This document shows, in pieces, positions 43,783 through 52,031 of a stretch of 64,000 nucleotides of DNA (its first letter is position 1; each line of letters opens with the position of its first letter). A model generated the notes under the pieces. That model saw only the letters and a list, made by a program, of their open reading frames with translations, was not told the DNA's origin and made no database searches. A program made the position numbers and the translations under genes. The stretch covers positions 1 to 64,000 of the forward strand of contig JAFEAT010000013.1 of assembly GCA_018266255.1 (NCBI GenBank). Direction: 5' to 3'. This DNA is from Cyanobacteria bacterium SZAS-4. GTDB lineage: Bacteria > Cyanobacteriota > Vampirovibrionia > Obscuribacterales > Obscuribacteraceae.

Positions 43783-44037
43783 TTACTCCGCGACGTTTGC
43801 CACTAAAGTCTGATCCTTCTGCAACCAACGTGGTGAGCCGAATCTTCCATGCGCTTTGACAATGACGATCTGCCCAGGATCTGGATTAGCAGTCAGTGTT
43901 ACTTGCGTTGGCAGTGACTTACCGACGACTATTCCAGCGACGAATAACAATAAGCCAGCCATACACGGGATGAACACTTGAAGTTTAAAAGGAGAAATGG
44001 AATTCCTACTCACAATCGCGCGCGAGTCTAAGTTCAT
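43783..44037 (-). CDS. small single-TM protein with GRFGSPRW tail
   Basis: The 84-aa protein has an excellent GGAGGG ribosome site 8 nt before ATG 44037. A membrane helix (FIPCMAGLLLFVAGIVVGKSL) is followed by a strand-like region (VTLTANPDPGQIVIVKAHG) and the motif HGRFGSPRW. It shares the GRFG-x2-RW motif with the gene at 43233 on the opposite strand. No family recognised. Confidence 0.6.
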   Translation of the reverse strand: MNLDSRAIVSRNSISPFKLQVFIPCMAGLLLFVAGIVVGKSLPTQVTLTANPDPGQIVIVKAHGRFGSPRWLQKDQTLVANVAE

Positions 44038-44310
44038 TGAACAAACCCTCCCAGCTGGCTGCCGGTAAATTCGGCATATCTAAGGAATACCTGAAGACTT
44101 CATTAAAGTGAACGAAAAGGTTTCTCATCTTTTGCGAACACTGAAAATCTAGGTGCTTTGGGCAGGCTCGTTTTTACACGGATCCGCTGAGCGACTACGA
44201 ATGCTGAGTATTTCATTTTCTAAAATCGAAGTGCCTGCATTATATGCTTAGGCGCGTTTCATCTCAATTTCGGCTAAGTTTCAGGAAGCTTTCAACCTGA
44301 CGAATTTTAG
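44038..44310. other. intergenic stretch, nothing recognised
   Basis: AT-rich spacer between two minus-strand small-protein genes. No ORF, clear repeat or terminator was seen. Confidence 0.5.
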
Positions 44311-44841
44311 TTACCAGCCGTAGCCGCGACCACCCATTCCCATGCCGTAACCTCCCATTCCGTAGCCACCCATGCCCATTCCACCCATGCTGCCCATCAT
44401 GCCAGCTCTGGTGGCGGCTCTAGTGACCATGTAGAGAGCACCTAGCCCGGCCACAGGCAAAGCCATGTGTCCAAGCGTCTTTCCGATGCCTCCAACGGCA
44501 CCTTTGATCTTCTTTGTATTGATCTTTTCAGGCTTGATCGGTTTATCAGAAAAGGTTGATTGCTGCGTCGGTTGCGTTTCCATCTGGGCGCGTGATGCAG
44601 AATTTGATTCGGGTTGAATGGGCTGCTGGTATTGGTAGCTGCCTGACCCAGATGACTGCTGCGCTTGACCGCGATAAGCGTCGTACTGAGGAGCCTCATA
44701 GCCTTGCGGTGCTTGCTGCGGCCAGACCGGTGCCGAAGCCTGATAACCTGTGTTTTGGTAACCAGCATCCTGTGCAAAGACAGCTGTATTCGTGGACGCG
44801 CAAATACACGCGACCAGAAGCCATGCTCTAGGCTTGTTCAT
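44311..44841 (-). CDS. exported Gln/Tyr- and Gly-rich protein
   Basis: The 176-aa protein has a signal peptide (WLLVACICASTNTAVFAQDA) and a Gln/Tyr/Pro-rich low-complexity middle. A short Ala/Gly hydrophobic segment (GHMALPVAGLGALYMVTR) follows. The C-terminus is made of glycine-methionine-tyrosine repeats (GMGGYGMGGYGMGMGG). The composition resembles cell-surface or matrix structural proteins. No enzyme domain. Confidence 0.7.
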   Translation of the reverse strand: MNKPRAWLLVACICASTNTAVFAQDAGYQNTGYQASAPVWPQQAPQGYEAPQYDAYRGQAQQSSGSGSYQYQQPIQPESNSASRAQMETQPTQQSTFSDKPIKPEKINTKKIKGAVGGIGKTLGHMALPVAGLGALYMVTRAATRAGMMGSMGGMGMGGYGMGGYGMGMGGRGYGW

Positions 44842-44922
44842 TGGCTTTCGCTCTCAACTATGGGTTGGCGGAATCGGAGTATCTATAAGGATACGCCTAG
44901 AAGCTCCGATGTCAAGCAGAAT

Positions 44923-45327
44923 TCATGTAGCGAGCGTGCGCTGGAACACCACTCCACCGCTGAATGTTCGTGCTTTGAACCATCCATTTTCAATCACAAC
45001 AAATTTCTTCCGCCGTCCGGTTATAGCCAGCTCCAAGTTGAGCGCTGCGAGCAACGGCTCGAGTGTCTGCTGGGTCAGCTCGAATTGCGCAAGTACGCGG
45101 TCGATGCGAGTGGACCGTTCCGAATTTATAGCATCTGCAAGTGCGTGAACAATCTCCAGTTCGGTCAATGCCAGCATGCGAACGCTGCCTGCAGCGCTGC
45201 CCACCTTGCCGTCGCTGAGCACCACGCCAGTCTCCGGCACCAGGCGCATCTGCCAGCTGCTGGCAGTAAACGAAAAATCGGGCGCAGCGTACATTTGAGG
45301 GCTCAAAGAAGCTAGCAAAGTATTCAT
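44923..45327 (-). CDS. hypothetical 134-aa protein
   Basis: From ATG 45327 the product is a mixed alpha/beta protein: a strand pair (MYAAPDFSFTASSWQMRLV), an Ala/Leu-rich helix (MLALTELEIVHALADAINSE) and a C-terminal basic strand (GRRKKFVVIENGWFKARTF). Longer frames up to 45564 exist but would run into the divergent USP gene. No family is recognised. The opposing ORF at 44665-45315 lacks protein-like features. Confidence 0.5.
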   Translation of the reverse strand: MNTLLASLSPQMYAAPDFSFTASSWQMRLVPETGVVLSDGKVGSAAGSVRMLALTELEIVHALADAINSERSTRIDRVLAQFELTQQTLEPLLAALNLELAITGRRKKFVVIENGWFKARTFSGGVVFQRTLAT

Positions 45328-45482
45328 TCTGGCAAGTCTCAGGAAGGGGAGTGAAGAGAGCATAGGTCGAAAAAGTGTCAAAACAGTTTCTTTTTTGAGG
45401 AAGAATTTTCGGGTTGCGACAGTATTCAAAAACGAGCTTATACGAGTAAGATTCTGAGGCTTTAGCAGGAACCTCATAGTCG

Positions 45483-46385
45483 ATGTTATTTGAAAACATA
45501 ATTGTTCCGATCGACGGCTCTGATTCCAGCCGCATCGCTGCCGATTACGGCTTTTGGTTCGCATCTGCGTTAAAAGCCAAGCTGACGGCGCAAAATGTCA
45601 TCGACCCTCGCATGACAGATTTGCTTCTAGCTCCAGAATTTGCCGAAGAAACTGGAATCAAAATGCCGCTCGATGGCGCGGAGAAATTGCTACGAGCGCA
45701 AAAACGCATCGCCTTGCTCACCCTGGATTTATTCAAAAAGCAGTCAGTCGAACATTCAATTGGTAATGTACAGACCTGCATCGATATCGGTCCTGTGGCA
45801 AACTCGATTTTGAAGCGAGCGGCAAAGCACGACCTCACCATCGTTGGACATCACGGTCGCAGTCAACAAAATGAAGCGGAACACGCGACAGGATCTGTAG
45901 CACGCAGAATCGCAATCGACAATACTCGATCGGTGTTAATCGCCTCACAGCCTATTCAGGAACTGGGTCACATTCTCATGGCTTACGATGGCAGTGCCAC
46001 TGCAGATAGTGCGCTGGTAATGGCGGAGCGACTGGCTGTTTCATTACGCAAAGAGCTGAAAGTAGTGCACGTGGCACCGAACAAGCAGCAGTTTCCTAAA
46101 GCGAAAGTATTAATGCAGCGGGCAGCGACACATTTGAATAAAGCTGCAACAGCCTACACATCTGCGTTTGATAACGGTAAGCAATTTTTGGACAAGGTGA
46201 CATTTATAGTTCGCGAAGGACAGCCGGCCGATACACTGATCGAATTTGCGCGTGTGACAAATGGATTGCTTGTAATCGGCTCCAATGGCTCACGTCCTCG
46301 ATCGCACAAAGACTTTCTGGGAAAGACGTCTGCTTATATCGTGCGCAAAATGGAGACTTCCGTGCTCGTCTTCCGCCCTGAATAA
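45483..46385 (+). CDS. tandem universal stress protein
   Basis: The 300-aa protein has two USP domains. The first begins IIVPIDGSDSSRIAADYG, with LTIVGHHGRSQQ and GSVARRIA. The second begins ILMAYDGSATADSALVMAE, with LVIGSNGSRPRSHKDFLG. G-x2-G-x9-G(S/T) nucleotide loops are only partly kept, so ATP binding is uncertain. Such proteins respond to energy or envelope stress. It stands alone with a divergent upstream gene. Confidence 0.88.
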   Translation: MLFENIIVPIDGSDSSRIAADYGFWFASALKAKLTAQNVIDPRMTDLLLAPEFAEETGIKMPLDGAEKLLRAQKRIALLTLDLFKKQSVEHSIGNVQTCIDIGPVANSILKRAAKHDLTIVGHHGRSQQNEAEHATGSVARRIAIDNTRSVLIASQPIQELGHILMAYDGSATADSALVMAERLAVSLRKELKVVHVAPNKQQFPKAKVLMQRAATHLNKAATAYTSAFDNGKQFLDKVTFIVREGQPADTLIEFARVTNGLLVIGSNGSRPRSHKDFLGKTSAYIVRKMETSVLVFRPE

Positions 46386-46413
46386 TTCACGAATTCTCCC
46401 CGAATTTTAAATG

Positions 46414-46443
46414 TTGACAATCTCATTTTCGTGCTAATATTCA
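46414..46443 (+). promoter_or_regulatory. sigma-70-type promoter candidate
   Basis: TTGACA (46414-46419) is followed after 18 bp by TATTCA (46438-46443), about 43 bp upstream of the phosphatase start. The -35 box is perfect and the -10 box is weak. Confidence 0.45.
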
Positions 46444-46485
46444 AATTGTGCGTTAACACTGTTCGTTCAACAGGGCTATATCTTT

Positions 46486-47208
46486 TTGAAAATTTTATCG
46501 ACGTTCCGCCGAGTCGGACTCATGCTGGTTGCTGTTATCACCACAACTGGTATCACTCCTGCGCTCGTTTCAGCACAAGAACATCTTTCAACTGTCGCTC
46601 AGCCGACAATTTCTGCTGTTTGTTTATCAGACAACGAAATTGACAATTTCGGTCGAGTCGCGCCTGGTATCACTCGCGGTGCACAACCGTCAGACAAGGC
46701 GTTGGCGATGATGGCTAAAGATGGAATTAAAACCATTATCGATCTGCGCATGAACGGTTCAGGCACTGAAAATGAAGAAGCAACGACTAATCGTCTGGGC
46801 ATGAAATACGTTCATATTCCCATGACACTTCTCACTCCCAGCACAGAGCAAGTTTCCCAATTTTTGAGTATCGTCAACTCGCCAGCTAATCTTCCTGCCT
46901 TCGTTCACTGCAGACAAGGCGCAGATAGAACAGGCACACTGGTTGCCATCTATCGCCGCAAGGTGCAAGGCTGGGACTTTGACAAAACCTATGCCGAAAT
47001 GCGAGAGCACCACTTCAAGCCGTTCTTGCTGGGCATGAAAGATCTGGTGAAAAATTGTCCAAATCAGACGTTCGCTTTAACCAGCTCTGCGTCGACAGAT
47101 GCACCACGAGTGGTTGCAGACAATAAAGACAATGTGATTGCGAAACTGCAATCGTCTGAACCAAGCAAAATAGTTACTGGTCAATTGCAAACTGTCAGCG
47201 CAAACTAA
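46486..47208 (+). CDS. exported dual-specificity/tyrosine phosphatase
   Basis: The 240-aa protein has a signal peptide (GLMLVAVITTTGITPALVSA). The phosphatase core follows: ITRGAQPSDKALAMMAKDGI, TIIDLRMNG, and the active-site loop VHCRQGADRTGT, which fits HCx5R with Cys as nucleophile. A general-acid Asp could lie in a loop before it. The C-terminal 40 residues are low complexity. It should act outside the cytoplasm. It starts at TTG 46486 under a possible sigma-70 promoter. Confidence 0.88.
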   Translation: MKILSTFRRVGLMLVAVITTTGITPALVSAQEHLSTVAQPTISAVCLSDNEIDNFGRVAPGITRGAQPSDKALAMMAKDGIKTIIDLRMNGSGTENEEATTNRLGMKYVHIPMTLLTPSTEQVSQFLSIVNSPANLPAFVHCRQGADRTGTLVAIYRRKVQGWDFDKTYAEMREHHFKPFLLGMKDLVKNCPNQTFALTSSASTDAPRVVADNKDNVIAKLQSSEPSKIVTGQLQTVSAN

Positions 47209-47262
47209 CCTCAAGCAACCACTCACTTTTCAAGCCTCCAAGTTTCGAGTCTTTGCAAGACT

Positions 47263-47628
47263 TCAAGTTGGTGGCTCTTGATTCTTGCCTTTGAGATCTG
47301 CCCAGAGAGCCTGTTCATCGTAGCTCTCTGCGCTATCGTCGACTGTTCCGTATTCTCTAATGACAGAATTGCGACGATTTTGATCTAACTTCTTCATGCC
47401 TGGATCTAATTCATAGAGGCGATACAAAGGTTCGAGCGATGTGCGCACGATACCAAGAATGTTGCTCACTTCCGATCCAATCAAATTGAAAGCAGCTTTA
47501 GCCTGAGGTGTGCTTGCGTGCGTGTCTATATCATCGGCTAGTCTTACCAAGCGATCGGTTTCCTTGACGAGCTTGGTCAAAAGTTGCAAAACAGAGATAT
47601 CGCGGGTATTTCCTGGCTCAGACGGCAT
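47263..47628 (-). CDS. hypothetical helical protein
   Basis: About 121 aa from ATG 47628, all-helical with two long helices (VLQLLTKLVKETDRLVRLADDI; AAFNLIGSEVSNILGIVRTSL) and an acidic tail. No family recognised. It is divergent from the DppD-like gene. Confidence 0.6.
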   Translation of the reverse strand: MPSEPGNTRDISVLQLLTKLVKETDRLVRLADDIDTHASTPQAKAAFNLIGSEVSNILGIVRTSLEPLYRLYELDPGMKKLDQNRRNSVIREYGTVDDSAESYDEQALWADLKGKNQEPPT

Positions 47629-47803
47629 CAAGTGCTTCCTCCATACACTATTAAAACACTTGATCGGATATATTCATCACTTTGCCAGGCTTGTCGCCCG
47701 AAACATTATCCTGTTTTCCGTTTCGCAAGTAGATCCCAAAAGCATAGTGCTATACACTGTTGTCTGCCTAACCAAGCGGGCTTCGCCTGCTCCTGAGTAC
47801 AAT

Positions 47804-48784
47804 ATGCCACTGCTTGAAATCCAGAATTTAGCGACAACCTTTCCCACAGAAGCTGGGCTTGCCAAAGCCGTTGACGACGTCACATTCAAAATCGACAAGG
47901 GCAAAGTGCTTGGCATCGTCGGCGAATCAGGATGCGGAAAGTCGATCACTTCCTTGTCAGTTTTGCGTCTGGTGCCACCACCAGGGCGAATCGCATCAGG
48001 CACCATCAAACTTGACGGTCAAAATTTGCTCGAATTGAAAGAATCGCAAATGCAATCAATTCGCGGCAATCGAATCGCCTTGATCCCGCAAGATCCGATG
48101 ACATCGCTGAATCCCGTTTACACAATTGGCGATCAAATTATCGAAGCGATCATGTTGCACCAAAAAGTAAGCAAAATCGAAGCGCGCAAACGTGCCATCG
48201 AAGTTCTAGAGCGCGTTCGAATTCCTGAAGCGAAAACTCGTATCGATGAATATCCGCACCAATTCTCTGGTGGAATGCGGCAGCGAGTTATGATCGCAAT
48301 GGCGCTATCATGCGAGCCTGAATTGTTGATCGCAGATGAGCCGACAACCGCCCTCGACGTGACAGTGCAAGCGCAAATTTTAGATCTGATGCGTTCGATT
48401 CAAAAAGAGCAGGACATGTCGATTTTGTTGATCACACATGATCTCGGTGTTGTCGCCGAGATGTGCGATCACGTAGCTGTCATGTACGCGGGCGCGGTTG
48501 TCGAATATGCCAGTGTGCAGGAGTTGTTTGCTCATCCAAAAATGCCGTACACAGTCGGATTGATGAATTCGCTGCCGCGTCCTGGTGGCGAACGATTGAC
48601 ACCAATCGAAGGTCAGCCACCAAGCTTGGTGAACTTGCCGAAAGGATGCAGATTTGCCAACCGGTGCCCACTTGTTGAGGACCGTTGCAGAGAAGCAGTG
48701 CCGCCACTAGAAGAGAAGCGCCCCGGACACTTTGCTCGCTGCGTCGTGGTGCCAAGTGAAATGGAAAACCCGAGCAAAGCGTAG
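47804..48784 (+). CDS. dppD: DppD/OppD-type peptide ABC transporter ATPase
   Basis: The 326-aa ATPase has Walker A GESGCGKS, signature HQFSGGMRQR, Walker B LLIADEPTTALD and an H-loop LLITHDLG. The C-terminal oligopeptide-transporter extension ends with the iron-sulfur-type Cys pattern CRFANRCPLVEDRC. The frame is open to 47510, but ATG 47804 starts directly at the conserved LLEIQNL strand. Permease and binding-protein genes are not in the window, so the partner subunits must be elsewhere. It is followed 8 bp later by the NAD(P)HX repair gene. Confidence 0.92.
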   Translation: MPLLEIQNLATTFPTEAGLAKAVDDVTFKIDKGKVLGIVGESGCGKSITSLSVLRLVPPPGRIASGTIKLDGQNLLELKESQMQSIRGNRIALIPQDPMTSLNPVYTIGDQIIEAIMLHQKVSKIEARKRAIEVLERVRIPEAKTRIDEYPHQFSGGMRQRVMIAMALSCEPELLIADEPTTALDVTVQAQILDLMRSIQKEQDMSILLITHDLGVVAEMCDHVAVMYAGAVVEYASVQELFAHPKMPYTVGLMNSLPRPGGERLTPIEGQPPSLVNLPKGCRFANRCPLVEDRCREAVPPLEEKRPGHFARCVVVPSEMENPSKA

Positions 48785-48792
48785 GTAATAAA

Positions 48793-50406
48793 ATGCGATC
48801 GACAAGAATTTTGACCACTAGCCAGATTCGTAAATTAGAAGCTGACTGGATCGAAAAATGCGGGCACAATTGGTCGCAAGTGTTGATGGAGGTAGCAGGA
48901 CGCGGCGCTGCGAAAATCGCTCTCAAGATGTGGGAACTCGATCCCGGCGAAGTGTTCATCTTGTGCGGACGGGGCAACAACGGCGGCGACGGCATGGTGA
49001 TTGGTCGCTACCTGACGCTCTGGGGAGTTCCTGTGAGTGTCTGGCTGGTGAGCAAAGATGACAGCACCGAGCTCGAAATGTCGAGCCAAGAATCGCAAAC
49101 CAACAGAACGATTTTGGAAAGCTTAGGTGTCGAAGTGACCGTATCAAACGAGTCACCTCAGCAAGCAATGATGGAAGCGACATTGATTGTCGACGCACTT
49201 TTCGGCACTGGACTAGATCGAGATTTAGATGGCACTTTCCGCACCGCTGTTGATGCCATAAATCGCAGCGGCAAATCTGTAATTTCAGTCGACATGCCTT
49301 CTGGTGTAAACTCAGACACCGGGAAGGTGATGGCGTCAGCAGTTCGTGCAGACCATACAGTCACCTTCGGGTATCTAAAACCAGGACTGCTGTGCCACCC
49401 CGGCGCGAGCCTGGCCGGTGACCTGAGCGTCATCGACATCGGTTTGCCAGATGCAGACGAGGACGATCAACCAATCATCACATTGATTACTTCAGACTAT
49501 GTGCGTGGGCTTTTGCCACCAAGACCAACTGATTCGAACAAAGGCACTTTCGGATCTGTTTTAACAATCGCAGGCAGCTTAGGAATGAGTGGTGCAACCC
49601 TTCTTTCGAGTCAAAGCGCATTGAGAGTAGGCGCGGGGTTATCACTTCTTGCCACGCCAAAAACTTTGGTACTAAATTTGCCACCAGGTGAAGTTATCTA
49701 TCACGCTATCCCGGAGACGAAAGATTACTGCATCGGGCTTGAAGCGATCAAAGAAATAGAAAAATTAGTTGAGAGAGTAACGGCAATAATTCTCGGACCT
49801 GGCTTGTCGACAAAAGACGAAACAGTGTCCTTCGTACATAAATTCGTGAAAGATTGCCTATCCGAAAACGACAAGCCATGCATCATCGACGCAGATGCAC
49901 TGAACGCAATCGCCAAAGACACATCGGTGATGCCGGCGTCAGCAGACCATGTTGTCATCACACCACATCCGAAAGAATTATCACGTCTGCTAGATTGCAG
50001 TGTGCAAGAAATTCAAGAAGATCGCATCAAAGCAGCCAGCAAAGCGGCTGAGAAATTTGGCTGTGTGGTCGTGTTGAAGGGCGCTCATTCCGTAGTCGCA
50101 TCACCCGAAGGCGACTTGTTCATCAATCCCACAGGCAATGCGGGTATGGCATCAGCGGGAGCTGGCGATGTGCTGTCAGGCATCATCGGTGGACTACTTG
50201 CACAAGGTTTGAAACCGCTCGACGCTGCCACCGTTGGGGTGTACCTGCACGGCGCCGCCGGCGATTACGCCGCTCTCGAACTTGGCGAAACAGGAATGAT
50301 AGCTGGCGACATGTTGAGCGCGATACCTTTCGCTATCAGCAACATTGAAAAGGGCGACTCAAGCGAACTCGAACAGCAATTAACCGGCGTCATCGCATCC
50401 GAGTAA
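48793..50406 (+). CDS. nnrDE: bifunctional NAD(P)H-hydrate epimerase/dehydratase
   Basis: The 537-aa YjeF-family protein repairs damaged NADHX/NADPHX. The N-terminal epimerase domain (about 1-225) has GRGNNGGDGMVIGR, DALFGTGLDRDL and VSVDMPSGVNSDTG. The C-terminal ADP-dependent dehydratase (about 240-525) has KGTFGSVLTIAGSLGMSGA, VVITPHPKELSRLL, and the nucleotide motif GNAGMASAGAGDVLSG. Both halves are complete. ATG 48793 has AGGTAATAAA upstream. Confidence 0.95.
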   Translation: MRSTRILTTSQIRKLEADWIEKCGHNWSQVLMEVAGRGAAKIALKMWELDPGEVFILCGRGNNGGDGMVIGRYLTLWGVPVSVWLVSKDDSTELEMSSQESQTNRTILESLGVEVTVSNESPQQAMMEATLIVDALFGTGLDRDLDGTFRTAVDAINRSGKSVISVDMPSGVNSDTGKVMASAVRADHTVTFGYLKPGLLCHPGASLAGDLSVIDIGLPDADEDDQPIITLITSDYVRGLLPPRPTDSNKGTFGSVLTIAGSLGMSGATLLSSQSALRVGAGLSLLATPKTLVLNLPPGEVIYHAIPETKDYCIGLEAIKEIEKLVERVTAIILGPGLSTKDETVSFVHKFVKDCLSENDKPCIIDADALNAIAKDTSVMPASADHVVITPHPKELSRLLDCSVQEIQEDRIKAASKAAEKFGCVVVLKGAHSVVASPEGDLFINPTGNAGMASAGAGDVLSGIIGGLLAQGLKPLDAATVGVYLHGAAGDYAALELGETGMIAGDMLSAIPFAISNIEKGDSSELEQQLTGVIASE

Positions 50407-50410
50407 ATCG

Positions 50411-50869
50411 CTACTGATTCTGTTCTGACTTGGTTTCAGACTTTGCAATGTAGCCACGCAGTAGCTTTAGATTCACCTTTGCTGGTTGATAGGCGTTGCG
50501 CAAGAGCATAAGACGAAAGTCTTCGATCTCAAACGGCTTGCTTATGTAATCGTCCATGCCAGCGGCTAAGCAGCGTTGTCGCTCTTCGAGAGCTCCAGTA
50601 ACAGCGATAATTGGCGTGCGTCGTTGCAATTGCGATTCTAATTGACGAATTTGCCGAGTGCACTCGAAGCCATCCATGCCACCAAGGGCAATATCCATCA
50701 ATATAGCGGCGTATCGTGTGCATTTAAGCGCGCTTAAGGCTTCCTCACCAGACGAAACGATGTGTGCATCATAATCAAACTTCAAACAGAGTTCTTTGAG
50801 AACGTACTGTTGGGTCTCATTGTCCTCGACGATGAGCAACGTAGCTTGAATTTCGTCTTGATCTCGCAT
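50411..50869 (-). CDS. single-domain response regulator
   Basis: The 152-aa protein is a receiver domain (IVEDN; Asp in ILMDIALGGMDG about 61; VTGAL; YISKPFE Lys) with a 25-residue basic tail. The domain order is that of hybrid-kinase receivers. The stop is 4 bp from the convergent nnrDE stop. A perfect 10-bp inverted repeat (50914-50947) is 45 bp upstream. Confidence 0.9.
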   Translation of the reverse strand: MRDQDEIQATLLIVEDNETQQYVLKELCLKFDYDAHIVSSGEEALSALKCTRYAAILMDIALGGMDGFECTRQIRQLESQLQRRTPIIAVTGALEERQRCLAAGMDDYISKPFEIEDFRLMLLRNAYQPAKVNLKLLRGYIAKSETKSEQNQ

Positions 50870-50913
50870 TGGATTCCGGTTCTCTAAAATTGGTGCGCGT
50901 CAAAACTGCCCCA

Positions 50914-50947
50914 CCTAATAACCACCCTTAGTCTACGGGTTATTAGG
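50914..50947. promoter_or_regulatory. 10-14-10 perfect inverted repeat
   Basis: CCTAATAACC (50914-50923) and GGTTATTAGG (50938-50947) are exact reverse complements with no adjacent T run. The site lies upstream of the response regulator, comparable in position to the repeat at 40780-40804, although the sequences differ. Confidence 0.5.
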
Positions 50948-51079
50948 GATATGACAAACACATTTAATGTATTCTATAAGTTACGCCAGCAAAAAGCTTG
51001 CTCCAAGCCAATTCCGATTCATCAACACTTACAAAGTGTCGACTATAGGTGACCGCAAGTTCGAGACGCAATCTTATTA

Positions 51080-52030
51080 CTACGTCAATGCCGCTTGCAG
51101 AAATTCCAGTGCACGTCTACGAGTATCAAGGGCAGAGCTAACACCGATCGGAACGGTCGGGCAGTCTCCGCCAGCGATAGGGAAATCGAATATGCTTGGT
51201 AAACTCAACTGCACAAGCCGCTCAGCGCAAGAGTCTTCAACTGAAAGTAAATTGAATGAACCTTTGTTTCCGCAATTATCGAAGTAGCCCAGAGCAACTG
51301 CTTTAACCTTCTCCAACTGTCCAGACACATAAAGCGTAGTGAACCATCTATCGATAATGTCATTGCGTTCGTCGTGGTCAGTTAAAAACAACACTGCACC
51401 GCTCAATTCTGGTTCAAATTCCGTTCCGAACAAAGACACTAACCCCGTTAAGTTCCCACCCAGCAAATGACCTTGTCCAATGCCTTCCACTGCCACGTGG
51501 CTATGCGATTCTGACCACGCACTATCTACGGTGGCTGCAACAATCGGCTCTAAACTCGATCGGCTAGTCAGAGCTGACTTGAAACTTACAAAACTGGATT
51601 CACTTTTGATGTCTTGAAGATTTGGTCCGTGGAAAGTTATCAGCCCGGTGCGCGCATGTAGCCCGAGCACAACTGCCGTATTTTCTCCGCCGCCGACGAT
51701 AATCTTTGGGCTTCTCTCTATCGCGCTCATATCGAGATGTGGAAGCAGCGAAAGACTGCCGAAGCCACCTGTAATACAAAACAAAGCAGAAATGGCATCG
51801 TCATTGAGAAATTTGTTGAAATCATCGACTCGTTCAGCCACACTGCCGGCGGTGTGACCTTTCACCTCGAGTACGTGCTCGCCAATGACTGGTTTGAAAC
51901 CCATATCTTCAACCAGACGAGCTGCGCGCGAAACCACCGAAGGTTTGTAAGGTCGTCCACCTGGGGCGACCAGGCCGACACAATCACCTTGTTTCAAAGC
52001 ATTTGCCTTAATCAACGTCTTGCTCGTCAT
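51080..52030 (-). CDS. S66 LD-carboxypeptidase homologue lacking catalytic serine
   Basis: About 316 aa from ATG 52030. It follows the S66 fold (GDCVGLVAPGG; ALFCITGGFGSLSLLP; RTGLITFHGPN; GHLLGGNLTGLVSLFGT). Where active enzymes have VGFSDIT with the nucleophilic Ser, this protein reads VGGGENT. The region with the catalytic His (LGHGVEK in the neighbour) reads AGGDCPTVPIG. It is therefore likely a pseudoenzyme that binds peptidoglycan peptides or a partner. It starts 2 bp after the active paralogue's stop. Confidence 0.85.
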   Translation of the reverse strand: MTSKTLIKANALKQGDCVGLVAPGGRPYKPSVVSRAARLVEDMGFKPVIGEHVLEVKGHTAGSVAERVDDFNKFLNDDAISALFCITGGFGSLSLLPHLDMSAIERSPKIIVGGGENTAVVLGLHARTGLITFHGPNLQDIKSESSFVSFKSALTSRSSLEPIVAATVDSAWSESHSHVAVEGIGQGHLLGGNLTGLVSLFGTEFEPELSGAVLFLTDHDERNDIIDRWFTTLYVSGQLEKVKAVALGYFDNCGNKGSFNLLSVEDSCAERLVQLSLPSIFDFPIAGGDCPTVPIGVSSALDTRRRALEFLQAALT

Positions 52031-52031
52031 G

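Noticed and set aside
44665..45315. 216-aa plus-strand ORF
   Set aside because: It overlaps two minus-strand genes and has Cys/Arg/Ser-rich random composition with no domain or ribosome site.
44923..45564. 213-aa version of the 134-aa gene
   Set aside because: The N-terminal 79 residues are random-looking and overlap the divergent USP gene start.
47510..47803. N-terminal extension of the DppD-like protein
   Set aside because: The conserved ATPase begins at ATG 47804, and the extension overlaps the divergent gene at 47263-47628.
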